A DNA stretch of 64,000 nucleotides from CAWCOU01 sp963797335 (GTDB lineage: Bacteria > Pseudomonadota > Gammaproteobacteria > JAURND01), in NCBI GenBank assembly GCA_963797335.1, contig CAWCOU010000001.1, positions 20,517 to 84,516 on the forward strand, given 5' to 3'. The position numbers and the translations under genes are program-made. Below the pieces are notes generated by a model. That model was not told the origin of the DNA, made no database searches, and was given only the letters and a program-made list of their open reading frames with translations. How positions within the stretch are numbered: the first letter of the stretch is position 1; each line of letters opens with the position of its first letter. Below are positions 9,687-19,289 of this stretch, one piece after another.

Positions 9687-10051
9687 TTCACATGATTCCT
9701 TCTGTACCAACAGCTGCTGATTGGCCTGTAACTTGCGAGCTCGATTGGGCTGCAACTTGTTTTGAAATGGTGGCTCCAGGCGCTGGGCTAGTGTGGTTGC
9801 GAGTATTTCCAATAGGACGACGACGAAACGATGAGGTGTGTCGTGGTAAAAGGAATTGGAACGAAAGCCGAAGCCTCAGAGCGCCATCGTATCTAGGGTG
9901 AGGCGGGTCATGTCCGCGTGTACATCGACGGCATCATCCGGGTTCAGCCATTCTTTTCAGTATTATCGGACTGATGTTGAATATTCATGACCGTGCTCCT
10001 CATCTGGATGATGGAAATTTTTTTCAGAATAGGCTTTTATTTTACCACAGC
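9687..10051. other. Intergenic stretch with no supported gene
   Basis: 365 bases between convergent genes. A 72-codon open frame overlaps the preceding stop from a TTG at 9683, but it has no Shine-Dalgarno site or recognisable protein features. Composition becomes GC-rich between about 9760 and 9960, unlike the AT-rich gene before it, so this may be a gene remnant. I could not name one. Confidence 0.4.
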
Positions 10052-11863
10052 TCATTCCCGAGAAGCCCGCTTCCTGTCAGTTTCTTTTAACCACTTCTTG
10101 CGTAAACGAATAAACGAAGGCGTTACTTCCACCAATTCATCGTCATTAATAAATTCCAAGGCTTGTTCTAAGGACAAACGAATATGCGGAGTGAGGATAA
10201 TGTTTTCATCGGCACTGGCGGCGCGGATATTGGTTAATTGTTTACCCTTAATCACGTTAACCACTAAGTCATTTTCTCTGGAATGAATGCCGACAATCAT
10301 GCCTTCATAAACTTCCGTTTGCGGTGCGATCAGCATGCGGCCGCGTTCCTCTAGATTCCATAACGAGAAAGCCGTGGCTTTACCGGCTAAGTTGGCAATC
10401 ATCACGCCATTTTTCCGCTCACCAATGGCCGCCTTTACCAACGGGCCGTAGTGATCGAAGACATGGTAAATCAGGCCGGTACCGGAAGTCGTGGTGAGAA
10501 ATTCGGTGTGGAAACCAATTAAACCACGGGTGGGGATAATATAGTCCAAACGTACCCGACCTTTACCATCGGGTATCATATCGCGCATCTGGCCTTTTCG
10601 CTCCGCCAATTTCTCCATGATCGCGCCTTGATTCGCTTCCTCAATATCCACCAATAAATTTTCGTAGGGCTCTTCCTGAATGTCGTTGACGGTACGAATA
10701 ATCACTTCCGGTCGCGACACGCCCAGCTCAAAGCCTTCGCGACGCATGGTTTCAATCAAAATACCTAAATGCAATTCACCACGACCCGACACGCGGAATT
10801 TATCCGGATCAGCCGTATCTTCGACGCGCAAAGCCACATTAGCGATCAACTCCCGTTGCAAGCGATCGCGAATTTGCCGGCTGGTCACGTATTTACCATC
10901 ACGACCCGACAAGGGCGAATTATTGACTTGAAACGTCATGCTCACCGTGGGTTCATCGACCGTCAGCGCCGGCAAGGCTTCCACACACGTGGGATCGCAC
11001 AGCGTATCGGAGATGCGTAAATTCTCGATGCCGGTTACCGCAATGATATTGCCGGCTTCGGCTTCCGGAATTTCTACTCGCTCTAAACCCTGATAACCCA
11101 ATACCTGTAAAATACGCGTGGAACGGATTTTACCTTCGGCGTCGATCAGTTGAATGGGTGTATTCGTTTTAATTTTGCCACGACGAATACGGCCAATACC
11201 AATGGCGCCGACATAGCTGGAATAATCCAAGGTACTGATTTGCATTTGAAACGGACCGTCGACATTGACATCTGGGGGGCATACTTTATCGACAATGGTT
11301 TGCAACAACGGCTTCATATCCGATTGGGGATTATTGAGGTCTAAAGTGGCATAACCCATTAACGCCGAGGTATAAACAATGGGGAAATCTAGTTGTTCGT
11401 GCGTTGCCCCCAAACGATCGAACAAATCAAACACTTGATCGACGACCCAATCGGGGCTAGCGCCGGGTCTATCGATTTTATTGACGACCAGAATAGGTTT
11501 CAAACCGTGCTTAAATGCTTTTAGGGTCACAAAACGGGTTTGAGGCATGGGACCGTCAACGGCATCGACCAGCAATAATACCGAATCCACCATCGATAAG
11601 ATACGCTCCACCTCGCCGCCAAAATCGGCATGGCCAGGCGTGTCCACAATATTAATTTGGTAGTCTTGCCATTGGATAGAGGTATTTTTACTCAGAATGG
11701 TAATGCCGCGCTCTTTTTCCAATACATTGGAATCCATGATGCGTTCAGTCTGCGCGACACGACCTTTGACGGTGCCGCTTTGTTGCAGTAATTTATCGAC
11801 TAAGGTAGTCTTGCCATGATCCACGTGGGCGATAATGGCGATGTTTCGTAAGTGATTATTCAT
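10052..11863 (-). CDS. typA: Ribosome-associated translational GTPase TypA/BipA
   Basis: 603 residues, the normal length for the family (E. coli ~607). G-domain motifs are intact: AHVDHGKTTL near residue 12, RGITI, DTPGHADFGGEVER and NKIDRPGA. An EF-Tu-like domain 2, an EF-G-like domain and the TypA C-terminal domain follow (GLIGFHTEFLT and SLEQALEFINDDELVEVTP). TypA binds the 70S ribosome at the EF-G site and is needed for ribosome assembly and growth under stress or cold. Transcribed divergently from pepP across a ~165-bp gap. Confidence 0.97.
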   Translation of the reverse strand: MNNHLRNIAIIAHVDHGKTTLVDKLLQQSGTVKGRVAQTERIMDSNVLEKERGITILSKNTSIQWQDYQINIVDTPGHADFGGEVERILSMVDSVLLLVDAVDGPMPQTRFVTLKAFKHGLKPILVVNKIDRPGASPDWVVDQVFDLFDRLGATHEQLDFPIVYTSALMGYATLDLNNPQSDMKPLLQTIVDKVCPPDVNVDGPFQMQISTLDYSSYVGAIGIGRIRRGKIKTNTPIQLIDAEGKIRSTRILQVLGYQGLERVEIPEAEAGNIIAVTGIENLRISDTLCDPTCVEALPALTVDEPTVSMTFQVNNSPLSGRDGKYVTSRQIRDRLQRELIANVALRVEDTADPDKFRVSGRGELHLGILIETMRREGFELGVSRPEVIIRTVNDIQEEPYENLLVDIEEANQGAIMEKLAERKGQMRDMIPDGKGRVRLDYIIPTRGLIGFHTEFLTTTSGTGLIYHVFDHYGPLVKAAIGERKNGVMIANLAGKATAFSLWNLEERGRMLIAPQTEVYEGMIVGIHSRENDLVVNVIKGKQLTNIRAASADENIILTPHIRLSLEQALEFINDDELVEVTPSFIRLRKKWLKETDRKRASRE

Positions 11864-12027
11864 GATAGGTTAGCGATCATTTTTGGGAGTCAGTCGGGCG
11901 GCTAGTTTAGCCGATTATTGAAAGAAATACAGCAATTTGCCATATTAAATCGTCACTGCTCACTTTCAAATAGCACACGCCATCCTCCTCCCAACTCCCA
12001 GAGGTGATAGTGTACAAAGGAAAACCT

Positions 12028-13341
12028 ATGTTAGAAAATGCCCAAGAATACGCCAAACGGCGCGCCCAGCTTTGCAAAGCCATCGGTTTTGATAGCATTG
12101 CCATTATTTCATCCGCAAATGAGTACCTACGCAACGGCGATTCCCATTACCTGTTTCGGCAGAACAGTGATTTTTATTATTTGACCGGGTTTGCAGAACC
12201 GGAAGCAGTGGCGGTATTTGTGCCAGGACGAAAAGAAGGTGAGTTCATCCTCTTTAATCGCGTGCGCGATCCCTCTGTCGAAGTATGGGATGGTCCGCGT
12301 GCCGGCCAACAGGGTGCCAAAGAAATCTACGGAGCCGATCAATCTTTTCCCATCCATGAATTGGATCAACACTTACCGCAGTTATTAGAAAATCGTCACA
12401 GTATATACTATCCCATTGGTCGAGATATGGCCTTCAATCGCCGCGTTTTATCTTGGCTTGCCAAAGTTCAGGCCAAGGTACGTAGCGGTATTCAAGCTCC
12501 CCAAGGATTATTTAATATCGAAAGCATTCTCCACGAAATGCGTTTAATCAAAAGCGAATCAGAACTCAAAATCATGCGTGAAGCAGCAAATATCTCGGCT
12601 GCGGCTCATACTCGAGCGATGCAACAATGCCGCCCGGGTATGAAGGAATACCACTTAGAAGCGGAAATACAATATGAATTTATCCGCCGTGGCAGCCGTG
12701 CACCAGCCTATAGCTTTATCGTTGGCACTGGCCGTAACAGTTGCGTTTTACATTACAATGATAATAACGCCACTATCCAAGATGGCGATCTGGTCTTAAT
12801 CGATGCCGGTTGTGAATACCAACACTATGCTTCCGATATCACCCGCACGTTTCCAGCCAATGGCCGTTTTACGGAACCGCAGCGGGCGATATACGAAGTG
12901 GTATTGGCTGCTCAAGAGGCCATTATTGCCGAAATAAAACCCGGTGTGGCCTGGAATCATCTGGAAGCGACCTGCGACCGTGTTATATCGGAGGGCTTGG
13001 TCCGCGTCGGATTACTTCAGGGTGATGCCAAAGAATTGGCCCAGCGGCAGATGCATAAACGTTTTTACATGCACCGCTTCGGGCATTGGCTGGGTATTGA
13101 TGTCCACGATTGTGGCGCTTATAAAGTGAAAAACGCCTGGCGAACCCTAGAACCGGGTATGGTGTTCACGGTGGAACCTGGCATTTACATTCCGGAAAAC
13201 AGCGAAGGCGTGGCTGAAAAATGGTGGAATATCGGTGTGCGCATTGAAGACGATGTTGCCGTAACCGCTACGGGCTGTGAGGTGCTGACCAAAGCCGTGC
13301 CAAAAACTATTTCAGAAATTGAAGCAACCATGGCAAACTAA
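12028..13341 (+). CDS. pepP: Xaa-Pro aminopeptidase P
   Basis: 437 residues. Cleaves the N-terminal residue before proline in the cytoplasm. It has an N-terminal creatinase-like domain and an M24 pita-bread domain with the metal ligands visible: Asp in LIDAGCEYQHYASDITRTF (two Asp), His in HRFGHWLGIDVHD, Glu in TVEPGIYIP and Glu in RIEDDV. The ATG at 12028 is preferred over an upstream GTG at 12004 because AAAGG lies 7 bases before it and the N-terminus (MLENAQEYAKRR) then aligns with E. coli PepP. First gene of a pepP, membrane gene, ubiH group, an order close to the E. coli pepP-ubiH operon. Confidence 0.95.
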   Translation: MLENAQEYAKRRAQLCKAIGFDSIAIISSANEYLRNGDSHYLFRQNSDFYYLTGFAEPEAVAVFVPGRKEGEFILFNRVRDPSVEVWDGPRAGQQGAKEIYGADQSFPIHELDQHLPQLLENRHSIYYPIGRDMAFNRRVLSWLAKVQAKVRSGIQAPQGLFNIESILHEMRLIKSESELKIMREAANISAAAHTRAMQQCRPGMKEYHLEAEIQYEFIRRGSRAPAYSFIVGTGRNSCVLHYNDNNATIQDGDLVLIDAGCEYQHYASDITRTFPANGRFTEPQRAIYEVVLAAQEAIIAEIKPGVAWNHLEATCDRVISEGLVRVGLLQGDAKELAQRQMHKRFYMHRFGHWLGIDVHDCGAYKVKNAWRTLEPGMVFTVEPGIYIPENSEGVAEKWWNIGVRIEDDVAVTATGCEVLTKAVPKTISEIEATMAN

Positions 13342-13361
13342 AGACTAAGAAGGAAAGCTTT

Positions 13362-14150
13362 ATGATCCAATATGCCAAATCACCTTTATCACTGAGACAA
13401 ACCATTGAATCGGTGCTTCTTGCCTATCCGGTGATCTTTCGTGTCACTTTTCTATTAGTTATCGTATCAGCCGTAGGTCACCTCATCGTACCGGAGTTTT
13501 TTATACTCAATACCGCGTTTGGTGCAGTGGCCACATTGGCATTTATACTGTACACCTGGTTTTTCTTCACCGCGATTTTATCGATAGGGCATGTGGCGTT
13601 GCAGGGCGGTCATATGAAGTTTAAAGCTGCTTTTCGCATTGCCAGGCAGCATTATCTGTGGGTGCTGGCCAGCAATATTTTATTTTTTGCCATCGGTTTA
13701 TTTTTGCTGTTAATTGAATATGCGTTAGACCTGCTGTTCGATATTTTCCAACAACACCCAGCATTCGCCGTGCTAAGCGTGATCATCGATGTCTATCTTT
13801 TTGTGATTCTCTACTTCGCCATTCCGCTGATTATTTTAGACCATGCGCGTGTGATAGAAGCCTTCGAGCAAAGCGTGCGCCTGGTCAAACATAATTGGTG
13901 GCGAACCTTCATCGTGCTAGCCTTTGTCGGTTGCGTGATGCTCGGTTTTGAAGCACTGGGCATTTTATTCAGTGGCAAAGCCAGGATATTATTATTCACC
14001 GTCGGTCATTTTTTATTAGAAGTGATTTGTTATCCCTTAATCGTTTCTGCCACACTGATTTTATTGCATGATTTGAAACTGCGATTTCAAGCCAAGGAAA
14101 ATATATCGGCGTCAACCCCTATGAAAAAACACAGCCATAGTCACTCGTGA
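13362..14150 (+). CDS. Multi-pass membrane protein, paralogue of the 35.6-kb gene
   Basis: 262 residues with about six hydrophobic segments. The pattern near the C-terminus, an amphipathic helix before NWWRTFIVL and an ending LLHDLKLRF, is shared with the protein at 35571-36458 (RWWATFVVL, QFHDLKVR), so the two are paralogues. Such proteins belong to the broad YciC/glycerophosphodiester-phosphodiesterase membrane-domain-like group; function unknown. A strong Shine-Dalgarno (AAGAAGGA) precedes the ATG. It starts 20 bases after pepP and its stop overlaps the ubiH start, so it is co-transcribed with both. Confidence 0.8.
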   Translation: MIQYAKSPLSLRQTIESVLLAYPVIFRVTFLLVIVSAVGHLIVPEFFILNTAFGAVATLAFILYTWFFFTAILSIGHVALQGGHMKFKAAFRIARQHYLWVLASNILFFAIGLFLLLIEYALDLLFDIFQQHPAFAVLSVIIDVYLFVILYFAIPLIILDHARVIEAFEQSVRLVKHNWWRTFIVLAFVGCVMLGFEALGILFSGKARILLFTVGHFLLEVICYPLIVSATLILLHDLKLRFQAKENISASTPMKKHSHSHS

Positions 14151-15466
14151 AAACGATGAGGCAAGAAAATACATTTGATCTGGTCATCGTCGGCGGCGGT
14201 TTAGCCGGCGCTAGCTTGGCGTTGGCGCTAGTCGATCAGCCGCTAAAAATAGCGGTGATTGAGGCAAAAGACGAACTGCGACCCGATGACAGAGCCCTGG
14301 CGCTTTCTTTCTCCAGTGCGTTGATCTTAAAAAATATCGGCATCTGGACTGCGATTGCGCCCCAAGCAACGCCTATTCTCTCCGTGCACGTCTCGGATGC
14401 AAACCATTTTAATCGTGTGCGGATGACCGCGGCGGAATTAAATACACCGGCATTGGGCTATGTCATCTTAGCGCAAGCCATCTTAAACCACGTGCAACAA
14501 CAAGTACGGCAACGTTCGGAAATCACCTGGATTTGCCCGGCGCAATTGCAAGCTGCGCAACGCAGTGACTCCGGTTACGAGCTACAATTGGCCACTGCAC
14601 AAGGTGATCGTACTGTCCATACTCGATTACTCGTTGCTGCCGATGGCAGTGATTCACCGACACGACAGTGTTTGGGGATTACCACCAGCCAGCAGGAATA
14701 CCCGGAAATGGCGGTTTCTTGCCGTATCACAGCAGCAGAACATCACGGTGTTGCCTTCGAACGTTTTAGCCCAGCGGGAATACTGGCGGCGCTGCCAGTC
14801 GCTCCGCAGGAGCGCGTCGTCATTTGGACGGTGCCACGCGCGAAGGCGGAACAGTTGTTACAAATGGATTCGCAGGCTTTTCAAGAAACCTTGCAACAGG
14901 CCTGGGGTTATCGTTTAGGCGCCATCCGCCAGGTGATGTCTCGTCGCGCATTTCCTCTGCGCAGTATGAAGGCAAATCAATCGATACTACCCGGTGCGCT
15001 GTTGTTGGGCAATGCCGCTCATACCTTGCATCCGGTTGCTGCCCAAGGTTTCAATTTAACCCTGCGTGATATCGCGGTATTAGCGGAAGTCATTGCCAAT
15101 GCGGTGAGCGCGGGAAAAAATCCCGGTGATTTATCGGTGTTAGAAGAATACCAACAACGCCGCAGCGCCGAGCAACAACAATTACTGTGGGCAACCGATG
15201 GCTTGGTTTCTCTGTTCTCCAGCACTTGGTTGCCCTTCGTGCTCGGCCGCAATATGGGCTTACTCGGCCTCACGGTATTGCCTCCGCTCAAACGAGTGTT
15301 TGCGAAAAAGGCCATGGGCCTTTCTGGCGCTCTACCGAAATTAGTGCGTGGGGTTGCTTTGTTAACTGACCCCATAGGTGACAAATCACTTCTTTCTTCT
15401 TTTACTAAATCAGGAGATCAAATCAATGGAAACATCCAAGCAAAAAAAACTATCCAGTCTCGATGA
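14147..15466 (+). CDS. ubiH: FAD-dependent ubiquinone-biosynthesis hydroxylase, UbiH type
   Basis: 439 residues. A flavin monooxygenase of coenzyme Q synthesis. The Rossmann FAD motif is VIVGGGLAGASLALAL; the second FAD motif LLVAADGSDSPTR and the third GNAAHTLHPVAAQGFNLTLRD are intact, and the last closely matches UbiH rather than UbiI or UbiF. The start may be the GTG at 14147, which overlaps the previous stop, or the ATG at 14156; neither has a strong ribosome site, which suggests translational coupling. The C-terminus runs 41 bases into the next gene. Family assignment is firm; the exact ring position hydroxylated rests on similarity and on the pepP linkage. Confidence 0.88.
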   Translation: MKTMRQENTFDLVIVGGGLAGASLALALVDQPLKIAVIEAKDELRPDDRALALSFSSALILKNIGIWTAIAPQATPILSVHVSDANHFNRVRMTAAELNTPALGYVILAQAILNHVQQQVRQRSEITWICPAQLQAAQRSDSGYELQLATAQGDRTVHTRLLVAADGSDSPTRQCLGITTSQQEYPEMAVSCRITAAEHHGVAFERFSPAGILAALPVAPQERVVIWTVPRAKAEQLLQMDSQAFQETLQQAWGYRLGAIRQVMSRRAFPLRSMKANQSILPGALLLGNAAHTLHPVAAQGFNLTLRDIAVLAEVIANAVSAGKNPGDLSVLEEYQQRRSAEQQQLLWATDGLVSLFSSTWLPFVLGRNMGLLGLTVLPPLKRVFAKKAMGLSGALPKLVRGVALLTDPIGDKSLLSSFTKSGDQINGNIQAKKTIQSR

Positions 15467-15968
15467 CATAAAAAAAATGGCCCGGCAATCCATCGAAGAT
15501 GGCGCTGTGACCAAAGACTATCCCTTGGATTTGGAAAAAGCATATCAGCTACTCAATGCGGCACTGGGCACCGAAATTATGTGCGTTCTACGCTATCGCC
15601 ATCACCAAGTCATCGCCAAAGGAATCGACCGTCCCCAGGTCGCTGCAGAATTCGAAGAACATGCCATGGATGAAGAACGCCATATGATGATGATCGCCGA
15701 GCGAATCAATCAACTCGGCGGAAACCCCGACTTTAATCCAGCCACCGTTGCGCAACGAACGGCCACAGAATACGGCCAAGGCACTGATATACTCAAATTG
15801 ATTGAAGAAGACCTGGTAGCCGAAAGAATCGCCATCATGGTCTATCGAGAAATGATAGACTGGTTCGGCACCGACGACCCCACTACCCGGCGCATGCTCG
15901 AAGAAATTCTAAAAGACGAAGAAGACCACGCCGACGATCTGGCTGATTTATTAAACATCAAAAAATGA
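15426..15968 (+). CDS. Ferritin-like di-iron protein, bacterioferritin family
   Basis: 180 residues. A four-helix di-iron protein. Metal-ligand motifs are in the expected order: Glu in ALGTEIMCVLRYRHH, EEHAMDEERH, Glu in EEDLVAERIAI, and KDEEDHADDL. No haem-ligand Met typical of classical bacterioferritin could be placed with certainty, so it may be a Bfr-like or Dps-like member. It would store iron or detoxify iron and peroxide in the cytoplasm. The start at 15426 is chosen because AGGAG lies 11 bases upstream; a longer frame from 15378 lacks this. It overlaps the ubiH end by 41 bases. Confidence 0.85.
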   Translation: METSKQKKLSSLDDIKKMARQSIEDGAVTKDYPLDLEKAYQLLNAALGTEIMCVLRYRHHQVIAKGIDRPQVAAEFEEHAMDEERHMMMIAERINQLGGNPDFNPATVAQRTATEYGQGTDILKLIEEDLVAERIAIMVYREMIDWFGTDDPTTRRMLEEILKDEEDHADDLADLLNIKK

Positions 15969-15969
15969 C

Positions 15970-16146
15970 CCCTGGGTTGGGGGAGGGCGAATGGATAACG
16001 CGAGACTTTACCCTCTCCCCTAACCCTCTCCCGCGAATAGGTTTGCAGCTTTTGCCCAAACTCCTCGCGCGAGAGAGGGGGTTTACAGTGCTAATCGTTA
16101 ATCCAGTGCCTACTCAGTTGACTAAAAAAGATGTGTGCATACCTTA
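15970..16146. mobile_element. Partial copy of the palindromic MITE-like element, family A
   Basis: About 177 bases matching one half of the 49.68-kb element, including the terminal stretch GATGTGTGCATACC. The other terminal repeat is missing. It lies between the ferritin gene and the Rpn-type gene and ends within a few bases of the latter's stop codon. It has no coding capacity of its own; open frames across it are repeat artefacts. Confidence 0.75.
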
Positions 16147-16149
16147 GGC

Positions 16150-16992
16150 CTATAATTCCTCGATTTCCTCAACAGAAAGCTCAATAAGCGAAGCAATTTC
16201 TTTTTTGTCTAGACCCTTATTCAACAATTTACGCACAACTCCCTGTTTTGCATGAAGCATGCCTTCTTCCCACCCTTTTTTCTTGGCTCCATAAACCAAT
16301 GTTTTTTCAATACTGACGGCATCCCAATATTTGTCATATGATGTTAATTCGGCAGGCGTATAAGCTGATTCCTCCGCCAAATCCACCGCTTTTTTAATTT
16401 CTGGAACAGTTAACCATTCATCGGGAATCTGTTGGGATTTTTCATTTAATTCCGACATAAAACGCAACCACAAAATATGTAATTTTTTTTCTTGAATATT
16501 CTTCGCCTTAAATTTAGGCAGTTCAATAAAAATTAACTGCAAATCTTTAATTTCAGCTTTCTGTGGTTTGGCGACATTCACGATTTTATAATGATGGTAC
16601 CAATCGCTGTCATCGGGCTCAAATACCGTATTAATTAATCCCAAGCCATACACAGGTCTTAATAACTCATACTGTTCTCCTTTCTCCAATTGGGTCACAT
16701 AGGCTTTACTGGCATTAAATAGCATGCGTTGCATAAAACCAGTGGTCCACTGGATTTGCATTTCGACAATAAATACGCGGCCTTGTTGGTCAGTACATCG
16801 CACATCGACAACGGTATATTTGAAGCTGGGGATGCGTGGCACTTGTTCACTGGGTAGGTATTCTAGATTTTGGATCAAACCATCGTAAGGAAGAGGGAGC
16901 ACGGAGTTGAGGAAGCTCTTCAACAACTCCGGGTGTTGACCAAAGATTTTTTTAAAAACGATATCGGTTTTTGGATCAAGGTAGCGTGCCAT
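16150..16992 (-). CDS. Rpn/PD-(D/E)XK nuclease-family transposase-like protein
   Basis: 280 residues. The opening MARYLDPKTDIVFKKIFG is the hallmark of the Rpn (recombination-promoting nuclease) / PDDEXK_2 family. The putative active site is TVVDVRCTDQQGRVFIVEMQ, giving the Asp ... Glu-x-Gln variant of PD-(D/E)XK. Family members promote RecA-independent recombination and are often mobile. The ATG at 16992 is chosen over one at 17004 because GGAGG lies just before it. The C-terminus is helical with KELLNKG-like repeats usual for the family. A family-A repeat abuts its 3' end. Confidence 0.88.
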   Translation of the reverse strand: MARYLDPKTDIVFKKIFGQHPELLKSFLNSVLPLPYDGLIQNLEYLPSEQVPRIPSFKYTVVDVRCTDQQGRVFIVEMQIQWTTGFMQRMLFNASKAYVTQLEKGEQYELLRPVYGLGLINTVFEPDDSDWYHHYKIVNVAKPQKAEIKDLQLIFIELPKFKAKNIQEKKLHILWLRFMSELNEKSQQIPDEWLTVPEIKKAVDLAEESAYTPAELTSYDKYWDAVSIEKTLVYGAKKKGWEEGMLHAKQGVVRKLLNKGLDKKEIASLIELSVEEIEEL

Positions 16993-17102
16993 AAAATCCT
17001 CCATGGGTAACCAACTAAATGATTCCCTGAGAATGTCTGGTTAGCCATGAACTGTCAATACCGTATTTCCTGAAGCTCCCTGCACATAAAATCCGTACTT
17101 AA

Positions 17103-18272
17103 TTATTTTAGGCTGGAGCTACTGGAAGAGGATGAGCCATTATTGGGTTCAGGAGATTTTCTTTTACGAGTTTTACCATCCGGGGTTGGAATAGGTGGAA
17201 ACAATGAACTAGTTGAGCTACTGGAGAATTGGCTTCGGCTTGAAGAAGAACTCCTGCTGCTGGAAGAGGAATGGAGTAACGGTAACGGTTCAGTTCGTGT
17301 GGAATAGGTTGTGTTGGCACGGAAACTTGGATGCGGTGTGGAGGAGGAACGCGAAAATTTCAGATCGTTGTGACCTTGGGCTGACGTAGAAGTAGTTAAG
17401 GATTGGCTTTGGTCATTGACGCTGTGTGCCTGAGGTCTTCTGGTTCTCTTTTTACTATCCTTGGATTCTGCTGAGCTTTGAGTTGGTTCTAGCTGAGCAG
17501 CACTTTGGCGATCCTGCGCAGCTAATTCTGCCTGTCCTAAAGTTTCATAGGCTATGGCTCGTCTAGCATAATAATCAGAATATTCAGGACAAACACGAAT
17601 ACAGGCAGACAGGGTATGGATGATGGCGGGCGCATGATCTGGATCCTCTAGTTCCTCTTCTCGCTCGGCTAGATAGTTACACCAATGGTCTAAGTTACCT
17701 CGATCTTCGCTGGAGTATTTTTCATTCTGCATCCTAATGTCAGCTTCTGCGTAATCCCTCTGACTTTCGGAGCTCCTGCCCGTCAGGGCATAAGTCAGTG
17801 CACGAAAGAAATAAAATTCAGCTTTAGGCTGAAATTGAATAAGTGTCGTCCATTGATCAATCGCTGCTAGGTATTTATCCATCACTATTAAGTTTAAAGC
17901 TCGAAGCTTCTGAGCAACCATATTTTGGGGATTATATTGGAGAGCTTTATCAAAATCATGAATAGAAACATAACTGTCAACTTCTAGCCCATCCAGGCAA
18001 AACTGTCCTCGTAGGCAATAACAATCACTTAATATTAAAGAATCATATGAAGCGGTTTCCTTTGTTTTATGCGACTCCATTAATTTGATTGCCCTATTAA
18101 TATCAACTTCCGCGAGACGATCATCATCACCTGCCACCATAAACTGCTTACCTCGTTTATAATAAACCCTTGCCAATTGGAACGCTTGATCGTGAAGTTC
18201 ACTGCTAAAATTAGCGATGACCTTAGCGCTTGCTGGATTGAGTGATGACGGGGCTTCTGAATGAGTGTCCAT
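17103..18272 (-). CDS. TPR protein with Ser-rich low-complexity tail
   Basis: 389 residues. Residues ~25-270 contain several TPR-like helical pairs (for example AIDQWTTLIQFQPKAEFYFF and YYARRAIAYETLGQAELAAQ). The last ~120 residues are Ser/Thr/Pro/Arg-rich with long Ser runs and a basic KTRKRKSPEP patch. TPRs mediate protein binding; no enzyme domain is visible. The ATG at 18272 has AGAGG 9 bases upstream and is preferred to a TTG two codons earlier. The Ser-rich tail resembles that of the 8.3- and 4.9-kb proteins. Function unknown; possible secreted effector. Confidence 0.75.
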   Translation of the reverse strand: MDTHSEAPSSLNPASAKVIANFSSELHDQAFQLARVYYKRGKQFMVAGDDDRLAEVDINRAIKLMESHKTKETASYDSLILSDCYCLRGQFCLDGLEVDSYVSIHDFDKALQYNPQNMVAQKLRALNLIVMDKYLAAIDQWTTLIQFQPKAEFYFFRALTYALTGRSSESQRDYAEADIRMQNEKYSSEDRGNLDHWCNYLAEREEELEDPDHAPAIIHTLSACIRVCPEYSDYYARRAIAYETLGQAELAAQDRQSAAQLEPTQSSAESKDSKKRTRRPQAHSVNDQSQSLTTSTSAQGHNDLKFSRSSSTPHPSFRANTTYSTRTEPLPLLHSSSSSRSSSSSRSQFSSSSTSSLFPPIPTPDGKTRKRKSPEPNNGSSSSSSSSLK

Positions 18273-18335
18273 AGACAATATCCTCTCAGCTAGTTTACAG
18301 TAATAATTATTATCAGGGCTTAGTTTTTTTAAAAA

Positions 18336-19289
18336 TTAATGCTGCAACGCTTCTAAGTATTTATCTGCATCTAGAGCAGCCATGCAGCCGGCGCCAGCGG
18401 AGGTGACGGCTTGGCGATAAATGGAATCGGCGACATCGCCAGCAGCAAATACGCCGGGGATATTGGTGGCGGTGGCATTGCCGGCGGAGCCGGTGTTCAC
18501 CAAAATATAGCCATTACGCATGTTTAATTGATCGACAAAAATATCGGTATTCGGCTTATGACCAATGGCAATAAAAACACCTTGGACAGCGAGTGTTTTC
18601 GTTTCATCGGTATTAACATGTTTGATACGTAAACCATTCACTCCTTTCTCATCACCCAATACTTCATCCACGACATGATCCCAGGCAATGGTCACATTGC
18701 CATGGTTACTTTTCTCAATCAGACGGTGGGCTAGTATTTTTTCACCGCGGAATTTATCGCGGCGATGAATCACCGTCACGTGCTTGGCGATATTCGCTAA
18801 ATAAAGCGCTTCTTCAATCGCGGTATTGCCACCACCCACCACCGCGACATCCTGGTTTTTATAGAAAAAACCATCACAGGTGGCACAACCCGAAACGCCA
18901 CGGCCCATAAACGCCTGTTCGGAAGGTAATCCTAAATACAAGGCAGAGGCGCCGGTGGCGATGATGAGTGCATCGCAGCTGTATTGTTTATCATCGCCGG
19001 TGAGTGTAAACGGCCGAGATAATAAATCGGCGGCGCGGATATGATCGAAGATAATTTCCGTATCGAAACGTTTGGCGTGTGCTTCCATGCGCTGCATTAA
19101 TGCCGGTCCTTGCAAGCCTTCGACATCGCCTGGCCAATTATCCACTTCGGTGGTGGTCATCAGTTGCCCGCCTTGCTCAATACCGGTAATTAACACCGGC
19201 TTTAAATTGGCACGAGCAGCGTAAATGGCGGCGGTATAACCTGCAGGACCTGAACCCAGGATAATTAAGCGATGGTGTTGGCTGGTCAT
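18336..19289 (-). CDS. trxB: Thioredoxin reductase
   Basis: 317 residues. NADPH-dependent flavoprotein that reduces thioredoxin. The FAD motif GSGPAGYTAAIYAARA is near the N-terminus, the redox-active CATC is in GCATCDGFFY, the NADPH motif is VGGGNTAIEEALYLA, and the C-terminal FAD segment is GVFAAGDVADSIYRQ. The start ATG overlaps the nrdB stop (ATGA), so it is translationally coupled and last in nrdA-nrdB-trxB. This places the electron-supply enzyme for ribonucleotide reductase in the same operon. Confidence 0.97.
   Translation of the reverse strand: MTSQHHRLIILGSGPAGYTAAIYAARANLKPVLITGIEQGGQLMTTTEVDNWPGDVEGLQGPALMQRMEAHAKRFDTEIIFDHIRAADLLSRPFTLTGDDKQYSCDALIIATGASALYLGLPSEQAFMGRGVSGCATCDGFFYKNQDVAVVGGGNTAIEEALYLANIAKHVTVIHRRDKFRGEKILAHRLIEKSNHGNVTIAWDHVVDEVLGDEKGVNGLRIKHVNTDETKTLAVQGVFIAIGHKPNTDIFVDQLNMRNGYILVNTGSAGNATATNIPGVFAAGDVADSIYRQAVTSAGAGCMAALDADKYLEALQH

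Noticed and set aside
9683..9901. 72-codon open frame from a TTG after the 8.3-kb gene
   Set aside because: No Shine-Dalgarno site, no recognisable features, overlaps the preceding stop.
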